In this document: one piece after another, positions 1 to 10,163 of the stretch | How the letters are laid out: each line of letters opens with the position of its first letter | Position numbering within the stretch: the stretch's first letter is position 1 | Source: Heliocidaris erythrogramma | Taxonomy: Eukaryota > Echinodermata > Echinoidea > Camarodonta > Echinometridae | Reading direction: 5' to 3' | DNA length: 64,000 nucleotides | Assembly: GCA_025617745.1 (NCBI GenBank) | Contig: CM046862.1 | Location: forward strand, 53,633,097-53,697,096 | Position numbers and translations under genes: made by a program | Notes under the pieces: generated by a model | The model's database searches: none | What the model was told of the DNA's origin: nothing | What the model saw: the letters and a program-made list of their open reading frames with translations, nothing else

Positions 1-2155
1 TGAAATAAATACGAATTTGAATTTGAATTTGACTCATATCTGATGATATATATTTACGGTGAGGTACAGTACCCTTCTCTATTATTTCGCCCAAATACCA
101 CATATTATGAAAGGTCTGCACGTTTATCAAGATAAGATAGGTACACATTACACTTATGTTTTTTCTAAATATATAACATATATAAATAGAAAAATGTAGA
201 GCGATGATAAAAAAAATTATATCATTTGAAATGAAAAAAAGAAGAATGGTCATAATTCATTTAGCGAATCGAATAACCAGAATTCCAATAGTGTGAATAC
301 TTACCGTCTGTACAACGTAGATCAGATGCAGAAGAAAAAGATCAAGAGCAATATAAGCATATATTTCGATTACTTCGTTTCTTTCTCGATTTTCCCCTTA
401 AAATTGGCTCTTATTTGTTTTACTTTGCTTATTATTTTCTTGCTAGACTACTTACTGAATATATATTATGATGACAGTGAGGTACAAAACCTATTTCTAT
501 TATTTGGCAGAAATACTACATTTTATGAAAAGTCTATACATGTTTATCAAGGTTAATTAGAAAAAAGCATACACTCATGTAATATCTGTGTATATAAATG
601 ATATGAACGCAGATTGTGAAACCCCGCTTAATAGACATTATATTGAAAAGAACCTCTCATGAATTGTGATATTTCATCAAGCATATCAAACAACTAAACA
701 ATAAAATAGGTTGATACTTACGGGCTGTACAGCATTGGAGAAAAGAGATCAAGAGGAATATTAACATGTGTTACGATGACCTCGTTTCTTTCTCGATTTC
801 CGTCTCGAAATTGGACTATTTCATAGTTATTTTTTTCTTATATTGTCATGCATTTACTACAACCCGACGTGTTACATGTTTACAACTCCGTTATTCTGTA
901 CAGAATACTTACAAGCTGTACAACGTGGATCAGAGGCAGGAGAAAAGAGATCGAGAGCAATAGTAGCATACATTACTGTCATTTAGTTTCTTTCTCGATT
1001 TCCCCATTTAAATTGGACAATTTTGAAGTTAATTTTCTTACAATGTTATGCATTTACTACTGACTGACATGTTATATCTTTACAGTGAGGTACATAAGCT
1101 ATCTCGGTTATTCTGTACTGAATACTTACAAGCTGTACAACGTAGATCAGAGGCGGGAGAAAAGTGATCGAGAGCAATAATAGCATACATTACTGTCATT
1201 TAGTTTCTTTCTCGATTTCCCCATTTAAATTGGACCATTTTGAAGTTAATTTTCTTACAATGGTATGCATTTACTACTGACTGACATGTTATGTTTACAG
1301 TGAGGTCCATAACCTATCTCCGTTATTCTGTACTGAATATTTACAAGCTGTACAACGTAGATCAGAGGCAGGAGAAAAAGTGATCGAGAGCAATAGTAGT
1401 ATACATTACCTTCATTTAGTTTCTTTCTCGATATCCCCATTTAAATTGGACAATTTTGAAGTTAATTTTCTTACAATGTTATGCATTTACTACTGACTGA
1501 CATGTTATATGTTTACACTGAGGTACATAAGCTATCTCCGTTATTCTGTAATGAATACTTACAAGCTGTACAACGTAGATCAGAGGCAGGAGAAAAGTGA
1601 TCGAGAGCAATAGTAGCATACATTACTTTACTTTAAGTTTCTTTCTCGATTTCCCCATTTAAATTGGACAATTTTGAAGTTAATTTTCTTACAATGTTAT
1701 GCATTTACTACTGACTGACATGTTATATGTTTACAGTGAGGTACATAACCTATCTCCATTATTTAGCACAAAATGACCTCATGAAAGGTCTACGCGTTTA
1801 TTAAGGTCAGAAAGATAAATATGCACTTGTATAATTTCTGAATATCTAAAAGATATACACCCAATTTGTAAAGCCCGTGATAGATTGAAAAGAAAAATTA
1901 ACATAATAATGGTCATATTTCATTAATCGAATCGAATAAGCAGGATTCCAGTAAAATGAATACTTACAGGCTGCACAACGTAGATTAGAGGCAGGAGAAA
2001 AGAGAGCAATAGTAGCATACATTACTTTCATTAAGTTTCTTCTTCGATTTTCCTTAAAATTCGACCATTTTCAATTTAACGTTCTTATATTTTTATGTAT
2101 TTACTACTAACTGACATGTTATATGTTTACAGTGGGGTACAAAATTTATATTATT
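1..2155 (+). repeat. Exon-like ~430-bp repeat array, segment 1
   Basis: Diverged copies of one unit can be aligned by eye. The landmarks are a splice-acceptor-like block (TTTACTACTAACTGACATG then GTTTACAG|TGAGGTAC), then ATGAAAGGTCTACACGTTTATC, then GCGAATCGAATAACCAGGAT, then TACAACGTAGATCAGAGGC, then a T/C-rich spacer (GTTTCTTTCTCGATTTCC). The TACAACGTAGATC landmark or a decayed form of it occurs near 311, 731, 919, 1137, 1350, 1569 and 1974. On the plus strand the better copies read as a coding frame, but here most are interrupted by stops. The right end is cut by a LINE insertion at about 2173. Ancestry as duplicated terminal exons is inferred; repetition is directly visible. Confidence 0.85.
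860..1745 (+). repeat. 217-bp shortened tandem sub-array of the exon-like repeat
   Basis: Four head-to-tail copies with spacing 217, 215 and 218 bp, measured at the AATACTTACAAGCTG motif (about 905, 1122, 1337 and 1555). Compared with the full unit, each copy has lost the middle segment between the CTCCGTTATTC block and the ATACTTACAAGC block. An internally deleted unit therefore arose once and was then amplified. Copies are much more alike than the full-length copies elsewhere, which suggests later amplification. Confidence 0.8.
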
Positions 2156-2172
2156 TCGCACAAATAACCCAT

Positions 2173-4280
2173 GTTAATAATAATAATAATAATTAAGCAT
2201 TTTTATATAGCGCATAACACATAGGCAAACTTGCATGTCTCTACGGTATGCACTTTAAGAGTTAAAAAACGAGAAGTTTGTACAAGAAAAGGAAAAATGC
2301 ACTGGTTCATGTTTCTGACTACTCATACGTGGTAAAAATACGTTTTCAAGGTACTGGTGAAGGTGTTAAAGGTTCCTGTAACTTTGAGTTCTTCTGGCAA
2401 TGTGTTTACAAAATAATGGCTGCGTATGAGAAAGTTCTTTCCCCGTATGAATTTTGTCATGGTTTGTGGAACACAAATCAGAGACTTGGCAATGGAACCT
2501 AGCATTCTTGCTGGTTTATATGGAGTTAACAATTCAGTAAGATAAGACGGAGCTAGCTGTTGTAAACATTGATATGTTAATAAAAGTATCTTAACTGGAT
2601 ACGAAACCTAATGGGTAACCAATGCAGATCTCTTAAAACTGGTGATAATGAATGATGCTTCTTTGCCTGTGTAACAAGTCGCGCTGCAGAATTTTGAAGG
2701 AGTTGTGCTCTTTGTATTTGAGGAGATGGAAAATCAAAAAGCAAACTATTACAGAAATCGAAATGGCATATAACGAAAGCATGAATTAATCTTTCAGTGG
2801 TTGATTTGTCTAAAAAAACTCGAATTTTACCAATTTTATATAAACCAAATGATGCTGATCAACATTTATGTGAGGCAAAATTTTCAAATGTAAACTTATC
2901 TTGAAAAATAACACCTAGATTTCTGCATGTGCTAGTTGCATGAACGGGAGTGCCATTTATGTTCAATGTTGATATTGGATTGCCTGATCTACGGCGCGAA
3001 GACAGATGAAGAAATTCAGTCTTAGTAATCATTGAGCTTTAACCCATTTACTTGAGACCACTCTTTGACTGATTGCACACAATTCGTAATTTGTGCAGTA
3101 ACATGAACAACATCATTTCTCTTAAATACATGTACAATGTACAGTTGTGTGTTATCTGCATAAAACATCTTATGGATGTTATGAGTATTAATTATGCTTA
3201 AAGAGTGAATAAGATCGGGCCTAATACGGACCGTTGAGGGACCCCCTGAGAGATGTTTTTTTTGATGGTCCTTCTCTTCCAATCAATACAGTTTGAGTGC
3301 GCTGGGATAGATAGGACTCTATCCAAGCAAGTCCTTGACCACTAATTCCAAAACGAAGTCTCAAACGTTGCAACAAGATATCATGCCTAATGGTATCGAA
3401 CGCGCTTGAACAGTTTAGCAGTACCAAGATGACTTCTTCTCCTTTATCAAGTAAAAATATGATGCCATCAGTTACTCGCAAAAGAGCAAATTCAACGCTA
3501 TGAAATGAGCGGTAACCAGATTGTGACTTTGCATGCAAACTGAATGTATTCAAATACTGATGAAGCTGAAAATAAGTAATTCTTTCCAATAGTTTGCCAA
3601 AGAATCTCAAGTTCGCAATTGGACGATAACTTTTTAAATCTTCAACATCAGAAGCGGAACGTTTCAGTCTAGTTATAATATTTGCATGCTTAAAACTTTC
3701 TGGGAAAGAACCAGTCATGAATGAATCATTACTGACCTGTGTCATAAATGGTAATAGTTCTACTAGCATTTTCTTCATTAATGAAGTTGGGACCGGGTCA
3801 AGTTGACATGTTGTGGAAGAAGAAGTAGTAATGAACCTGACAACCTCATCTTCAGACACTGACCTAAATTGGGTGAATGATGAGGTTGCAGGTTCCTCAG
3901 AAAATTCCCTACTGTTATCAGCCACTGATGACTGCAATTCATTAGTGATCAATTGAACTTTCTCAGCAAAGTATCTCTGACAGAGATATTTCAAACTTGA
4001 CATTATTTTGAAAGATTTTGGATGACTGGGGCCGTAACAGATTATCGACCTTCCTGAAAAGCTCTCTCGAAGAGCGGTCTTTCAGCTGATTGCGATGGTA
4101 AGGCCGTTTGGCTGAAGTGAGTTGATTATTATAATGATGGGACGCTTTCGTATAGACCTGCCGATCGATTTCAAGACCACACGGAGAAAAAGATTTCCGT
4201 TCCAGAGCACGAAGTTTTTGCTTCAATTCTCTATGGTGAGTCTGGCCGATATCTAACAGTTCTAGTGACTTCCGGAGCAT
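2173..4280 (-). pseudogene. 5'-truncated APE-type LINE (L2/CR1-like), RT and C-terminal part
   Basis: Reverse transcriptase of a non-LTR retrotransposon read on the minus strand from about 4280 down. Order: linker before the RT (RELKQKLRALERKSF, about 4280-3963); RT fingers and palm (YRPIANLRFFGKLLERI; LNCSSAFDTIRHDILLQRL; then, in another frame, MFYADNTQLYIV at about 3150); and a C-terminal tail (FVNTLPEELKVTGTFNTF, about 2330-2530). Frameshifts separate the blocks, so it is a pseudogene. The usual YADD box reads YADN, so one catalytic Asp is lost. The 3' end has an (ATT)n-type tail at 2175-2195 and lies inside an exon-like repeat, between CCCATGTTA and GTTATGAAAGG, consistent with retro-insertion and 5' truncation. 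The assignment to L2 or CR1 within the jockey-related LINEs is tentative. Confidence 0.8.
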
Positions 4281-5040
4281 GCTTTAATACGAAAGGTTAT
4301 GAAAGGTCTACGCGTTTATTAAGGTGAGATAGATAAATCATACACTTATGTTATTGCTGAGCATATAAAAGATATGAACGCAAATTGTGAAACCGCACTT
4401 AATTATATTTTTATTGAAAAGAAGAACCTCAGACGAATGGTCGTATTTCATCGAGCATATCAAATAACTAAGAATAAGGCACACGTTCGATACTTACGGG
4501 CTGTACAACGTAGGGCATGGGCAGAAGAAAAGAGATCAAGAGGAATATCACCACAAATTACAATCACTTTGTTTCTCTTTCGATTTCCCCCTAAAATTTC
4601 GACTATTTTATATTTCGTTTTCTTATATTTTCATGCATTTACTACTAACTGACATGTTATGTGTCAGTGAGGTACAAAACCTATCTCTATTATTTCACAC
4701 CAATACCACATGTTATGAAAGGTCTACACGTGTATCAAGGTAAGAGAGATAAATCATACACGTATGAAATGTCTGAGTATAATATATAAATGGAAATTTT
4801 TAAAGCCGGTGATAGAAATGTTATGTCAGTTGAAAAGAAATAAATAACAGAAGAATTGTCATGTTTCATTCAGCGAATCGAATAACTAGGATTCCAATAG
4901 TATGGAGATACTTACAACCTGTACAACGTACATCAGAGGCAGGAGAAAAGAGATCAAGAACAATATCAGCATGTATTACGATCACTTCGTTTCTTTCTCG
5001 ATTTTCCCAATTAAAATTGGTCTATGTTAATGTATGTTTG
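4281..5040 (+). repeat. Exon-like repeat, segment 2 (unit 1)
   Basis: One full and one partial exon-like repeat, with landmarks TACAACGTAGGGCATGGGC at 4510 and TACAACGTACATCAGAGGC at 4921. It resumes the array interrupted by the LINE at 2173-4280. A donor-like CAAG|GTAAGA follows the 72-nt stretch after the acceptor motif (about 4736). The region ends where a C-run and A-run tract with GAAAACGAAGACC motifs begins. Confidence 0.8.
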
Positions 5041-5349
5041 GAAAACGAAGACCGAAGACCGGAGACCCATGTTCCCGCACATACGTGCGCCCAGGAGACG
5101 ATCCCCGGTCTTCCATCGTCGTTCCACCCCCCCCCCCCCCCCTCCAAAAAAAAAAAAAAAAAAAACCCAGGCTGTTTTGGAAAACGAAGACCGAAAAATA
5201 CTGATCAAAGCACTATCAGAATGATAAAAGGATGATAACAATAATGGTAATATAAATAATAATAATAATAATAATAATGATAATAATGATAACAACGCTA
5301 ATATCAGTGATAAGCAGAAGAACTTATACAATGGAAAATCAAGTACTAT
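5041..5349. other. Homopolymer and AAT-rich segment
   Basis: GAAAACGAAGACC motifs flank a run of about 18 C followed by about 20 A (5126-5165). Then come (AAT)n and ATG-rich low complexity (5245-5300). No gene is seen. Equivalent tracts lie at about 9736-9870 and 16651-16785, with slightly different homopolymer lengths. Confidence 0.7.
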
Positions 5350-5700
5350 ACAGTAAAATTTGTCTAAAATGGTAACCCAAAAGGGGGAAATGACCTTGAT
5401 AGACAGGTGACTGCTACAGAGGATCTTAAACACAAAATTCATAGCCATCGGAACCAATTTTACTGGCCACTATAATTTTATGCCTGCTATAGATAGATGA
5501 TCGCTATTTTCTAGTTTTCATCATTAATAATCGCATGTGCGCCTGGCCGTAGGCGAGAGAGGAGGATAAGACCTCTGTCTTTGATCTTCGTTTCCAAAAT
5601 ACCCCAGGATATTTTGGAAAACGAAGATCGAATACCGGGGACCCATCTTCTTTATGTGTGATCGGCGTTTATAATAATAACAATAATACTGAAACACTAT
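5350..5700 (+). mobile_element. Pogo-like MITE plus hairpin module (unit 1)
   Basis: A diverged copy of the MITE (TACAGTAAAATTTGTCTA start, GATAGACAGGTGACTG inside) is followed by the companion module: AATAATCGCATGTGCGCC, then an inverted repeat CTTCGTTTCCAAAATAC / ATATTTTGGAAAACGAAG at about 5587-5630, then GTGTGATCGGCGTTTATAAT. The better-preserved copies at 24.3-26.7 kb show TA-flanked TIRs. Confidence 0.6.
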
Positions 5701-5809
5701 CAGAATGATAAATAAGATGATGATAAAAAAAAGAACAATAATAATAATAATGGTAATAATAACAATAATAATAATATTAATAATAATATTATTAATAATA
5801 AATAATGGT

Positions 5810-7195
5810 CGGTGCAAATCCGAATTGGACGGAAGTGTCAAGAAGTTGTTTTATCAGCACGACATAGATTCTCTTATCAACACTGTTCCAATCTTCAGTG
5901 ATAACATCGGCATGCAGTTTGGGCTGGATAAATATGCAGTGATCACTCTACAGAGTGATAAACAAATCAATCACAGAGGTAAATCAAACAAATGGAGTAC
6001 TAGAGGCAGATCGGGTGAAACACCAAGCTATGAAAAAGATTGAAGTCAAATACATCAGAAGAGTTCAAAAGGTGCTCAAATCTAAACTCGATGCTGGAAA
6101 CATAGTCAAAGCTATCAATACATGGGCAATGGCCCTGTTGAGGTACGTTGCAGGCATAGTAGACTGGACCCAACAGGAGCTGGATACTTCGGACAGAAAA
6201 AAACCCCAGGAAATTTTTGACTGTGCATACGCCATTGTAATGTTCGCACATTTCTAAAGGTGATAAACAATGCTATTGAAATTGCTTTCAGTTGATTTTT
6301 CGAAAGTAGTTTTTATCGTGCTATTTAAATTCTATAGACAACACGGAGGACGCGGACTGATGGGAGGTATTAAGAACAGAGCTTTTACTGCTATATTGAT
6401 GGAAAGATGGAAATTATGACTGCCAATGAGGTCTATGAAGAAAGGAAAAGACTTGACAGCTGAAGGCTGATCGGAGAAATGGGAGACTAGAAGGATGGAA
6501 AGGAAAGGTGATGCACGGACAACATCTAAGACAGACAGAGAAATTTGCGGCACCAGAGAGTTGGCAATCGTTAAAAAGAGGAATCCTGAAAAGGGAGACT
6601 GAAAGTCTGTTAGTTGCTGCTCAGGACAAGGCTTTGAGAACAAACTACACGAAAGCAAAAATTGAGAAACAGGAAACATCACCATCATGCAAAATGTGCA
6701 AAGATGAAACGGTAATGCATCTTGTGAGTGAATGCAATGCAATCACACAGAGTACAAGGGAAGGCATGATAGAGTGGCTGCCGCAGTCATCATTCATCAT
6801 TCATCAGACATCATTCTAACGAAAAAGAAGGACAAGGAATGTCTCATCATAGACATTGCATTTCCTGGAGACTGCGGGGTAAGGAGGAAGAAAATATGCA
6901 AATGTACAACGACCTGGCATGGGAACTAAGAATGATATGGAATTTGAAGACGAGAGTCATACCAATAGTGATCGGTGCCCTGGGAACAGGGGTAACAAGA
7001 CATAAGAGCTTCCTGGCTGATCTTGGAGTCGACGCATCGTTTGAAATCATACAGAATTCAAGCCTGCTCATATTCTGCGAAAGGTCATGGACGAGAAGAT
7101 GAGGACTTGTTGAAACAAAGAGTAACCCTACATTTCTTGATGAAATCCCGTTACTTCTTAATTTACCAACCGAACATAAGGTTGTGGACAAATCG
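5810..7195 (+). pseudogene. RLE-type LINE remnant (R2/R4/NeSL-like), unit 1
   Basis: A decayed 3' half of a non-LTR retrotransposon with a restriction-like endonuclease. Fragments in order: RT thumb (DSLINTVPIFSDNIGMQFGL, about 5870); EVKYIRRVQKVLKSKL and INTWAMALLRYVAGIVDW (about 6040-6170); a linker (RNPEKGD and similar); the zinc-knuckle region (PSCKMCKDETVMHLVSEC, about 6680-6740); RLE-like IIDIAFPGD; and a C-terminal VIPIVIGALGTG (about 6960). Several frameshifts and stops break the frame, and the RT catalytic FxDD box is absent. It ends in (AAT)n near 7195. Family placement rests on the CCHC plus PD-D/E motif order; the exact clade is uncertain. Confidence 0.75.
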
Positions 7196-7213
7196 ATAAT
7201 AATAATAATATTA

Positions 7214-7534
7214 ATAATGAAATGAAATGGTGGAAATGCTGGAAAAGCAGATTACAGCTGAAAAACAAAGTGAGGTGTTTTTCTTTAAGTATATTGATAT
7301 ACCCGACAATCAACCAACTAAAAGAAACGAACATGCTCTAACGGAGAATAGAAGAACCACATCTTATGAGAGAGAAGATGCGATTTCTACAATCTCATCA
7401 AATGGGGGCGTACACCAACAACTACAACAATCCCGAGAGACCAATAGTACCCAGCATGATAGAGCAGTAGACAGGAACCGAACAACTCCCATTTCACATC
7501 TTAGCACATGCTCAAATAAAATTCTAGAACAGTA
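7214..7534 (+). pseudogene. Probable N-terminal part of a second RLE LINE (unit 1)
   Basis: An open frame starts about 7227 (MVEMLEKQITAEKQSE) and is polar and Gln/Asn/Thr-rich. It runs to KILEQ, where a foldback MITE has been inserted. In unit 3 the sequence beyond the MITE (21580) continues as a charged coiled-coil-like stretch (TWLEQLETTKEKLRDL) and then as recognisable pre-RT RLE-LINE sequence. I infer that both sides were one ORF. In units 1 and 2 the downstream part is cut off by the duplication junction. By itself this stretch has no recognisable domain. Confidence 0.4.
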
Positions 7535-7744
7535 CACTCTAAAAACTCAAATGTTAAATCCACATTTAAAAGGTTGGAGGAGTGACAACATTTCCAAAAT
7601 GGTAAATGAACACTTTTAACATGCTGCATCCAACCTTTAAACTATTAAGATCCAGCATGTTAAAAGTGTTAATTTACCATTTAAAAAATGTTGTCACTCC
7701 TCCACCCTTTTAAATGTAGATTTAACATTTGAGTTTTTAGAGTG
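7535..7744. mobile_element. 210-bp foldback MITE (unit 1)
   Basis: Nearly the whole length is an inverted repeat: left end CACTCTAAAAACTCAAATGT, right end ACATTTGAGTTTTTAGAGTG, with TA on both sides, as expected for a TA target duplication (Tc1/mariner-like). Inner arms pair GGAGGAGTGACAACAT with ATGTTGTCACTCCTCC. There is no coding capacity. Its right end lies 5 bp from the tandem-duplication junction. Confidence 0.8.
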
Positions 7745-7747
7745 TAG

Positions 7748-8975
7748 GAGACCACTCTTTGACTGATTGCACACAATTCGTAATTTGTGCAGTAACATGA
7801 ACAACATCATTTCTCTTAAATACATGTACAATGTACAGTTGTGTGTTATCTGCATAAAACATCTTATGGATGTTATGAGTATTAATTATGCTTAAAGAGT
7901 GAATAAGATCGGGCCTAATACGGACCGTTGAGGGACCCCCTGAGAGATGTTTTTTTTTGATGGTCCTTCTTTTCCAATCAATACAGTTTGAGTGCGCTGG
8001 GATAGATAGGACTCTATCCAAGCAAGTCCTTGACCACTAATTCCAAAACGAAGTCTCAAACGTTGCAACAAGATATCATGCCTAATGGTATCGAACGCGC
8101 TTGAACAGTTTAGCAGTACCAAGATGACTTCTTCTCCTTTATCAAGTAAAAATATGATGCCATCAGTTACTCGCAAAAGAGCAAATTCAACGCTATGAAA
8201 TGAGCGGTAACCAGATTGTGACTTTGCATGCAAACTGAATGTATTCAAATACTGATGAAGCTGAAAATAAGTAATTCTTTCCAATAGTTTGCCAAAGAAT
8301 CTCAAGTTCGCAATTGGACGATAACTTTTTAAATCTTCAACATCAGAAGCTGAACTTTTCAGTCTAGGTATAATATTTGCATGCTTAAAACTTTCTGGGA
8401 AAGAACCAGTCATGAATGAATCATTACTGACCTGTGTCATAAATGGTAATAGTTCTACTAGCATTTTCTTCATTAATGAAGTTGGGACCGGGTCAAGTTG
8501 ACATGTTGTGGAAGAAGAAGTAGTAATGAACCTGACAACCTCATCTTCAGACACTGACCTAAATTGGGTGAATGATGAGGTTGCAGGTTCCTCAGAAAAT
8601 TCCCTACTGTTATCAGCCACTGATGACTGCAATTCATTAGTGATCAATTGAACTTTCTCAGCAAAGTATCTCTGACAGAGATATTTCAAACTTGACATTA
8701 TTTTGAAAGATTTTGGATGACTGGGGCCGTAACAGATTATCGACCTTCCTGAAAAGCTCTCTCGAAGAGCGGTCTTTCAGCTGATTGCGATGGTAAGGCC
8801 GTTTGGCTGAAGTGAGTTGATTATTATAATGATGGGACGCTTTCGTATAGACCTGCCGATCGATTTCAAGACCACACGGAGAAAAAGATTTCCGTTCCAG
8901 AGCACGAAGTTTTTGCTTCAATTCTCTATGGTGAGTCTGGCCGATATCTAACAGTTCTAGTGACTTCCGGAGCAT
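7748..8975 (-). pseudogene. APE-type LINE fragment (unit 2)
   Basis: Duplicate of 3054-4280, truncated at the junction so the C-terminal and 3' UTR parts are missing. The RT block (7892-8698) reads on further than in unit 1 to GVPQRSVLGPILFTL, because a T-run differs in length by one. Private variants include CTGAACTTTTCAGTCTAGG at about 8350, where units 1 and 3 both have CGGAACGTTTCAGTCTAGT. The YADN change is shared. Confidence 0.8.
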
Positions 8976-9735
8976 GCTTTAATACGAAAGGTTATGAAAG
9001 GTCTACGCGTTTATTAAGGTGAGATAGATAAATCATACACTTATGTTATTGCTGAGCATATAAAAGATATGAACGCAAATTGTGAAACCGCACTTAATTA
9101 TATTTTTATTGAAAAGAAGAACCTCAGACGAATGGTCGTATTTCATCGAGCATATCAAATAACTAAGAATAAGGCACACGTTCGATACTTACGGGCTGTA
9201 CAACGTAGGGCATGGGCAGAAGAAAAGAGATCAAGAGGAATATCACCACAAATTACAATCACTTTGTTTCTCTTTCGATTTCCCCCTAAAATTTCGACTA
9301 TTTTATATTTCGTTTTCTTATATTTTCATGCATTTACTACTAACTGACATGTTATGTGTCAGTGAGGTACAAAACCTATCTCTATTATTTCACACCAATA
9401 CCACATGTTATGAAAGGTCTACACGTGTATCAAGGTAAGAGAGATAAATCATACACGTATGAAATGTCTGAGTATAATATATAAATGGAAATTTTTAAAG
9501 CCGGTGATAGAAATGTTATGTCAGTTGAAAAGAAATAAATAACAGAAGAATTGTCATGTTTCATTCAGCGAATCGAATAACTAGGATTCCAATAGTATGG
9601 AGATACTTACAACCTGTACAACGTACATCAGAGGCAGGAGAAAAGAGATCAAGAACAATATCAGCATGTATTACGATCACTTCGTTTCTTTCTCGATTTT
9701 CCCAATTAAAATTGGTCTATGTTATTGTATGTTTG
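8976..9735 (+). repeat. Exon-like repeat, segment 2 (unit 2)
   Basis: Duplicate of 4281-5040, with the same two landmark copies (about 9205 and 9616). It differs by at least one substitution (GTTATTG in place of GTTAATG near 9722), and this variant is shared with unit 3. Confidence 0.8.
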
Positions 9736-10163
9736 GAAAACGAAGACCGAAGACCGGAGACCCATGTTCCCGCACATACGTGCGCCCAGGAGACGATCCC
9801 CGGTCTTCCATCGTCGTTCCACCCCCCCCCCCCCCCCCTCCAAAAAAAAAAAAAAAAAAAAACCCAGGCTGTTTTTGAAAACGAAGACCGAAATCCAGGG
9901 ACCCATGTACCAGGGAAATGTACGTGTAGTGCACCTGTGGCAGAACAGAGAGGAAGAGACGATCCCCGGTCTTCAATCTTCGTTTTCCAAAATAACCCAG
10001 GGTGTTTGGAAAACAAAGACCAAAGACCGGGACCCATGTACTATATGTGTGATTGGCGTTTACTATAAAACTGAAACACCGCAGAATGATAAAAACAATG
10101 ATGATAAAAAACAACAACAACAATAACAACTAGATGAAATCTTAATTCGTCTGCTGGACGAAT

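Noticed and set aside
900..2000. Minus-strand splice sites in the exon-like repeat (pyrimidine tract, TACAG, then GTAAGTAT 3-4 nt later), as recursive splicing sites
   Set aside because: The GTAAGTA is simply the reverse of the ATACTTAC codons in the plus-strand frame, which is better supported. No minus-strand frame is kept between copies.
5705..5841. Isoleucine- or asparagine-rich frames over AAT repeats (and at 25.7 and 26.2 kb)
   Set aside because: Pure products of trinucleotide microsatellites.
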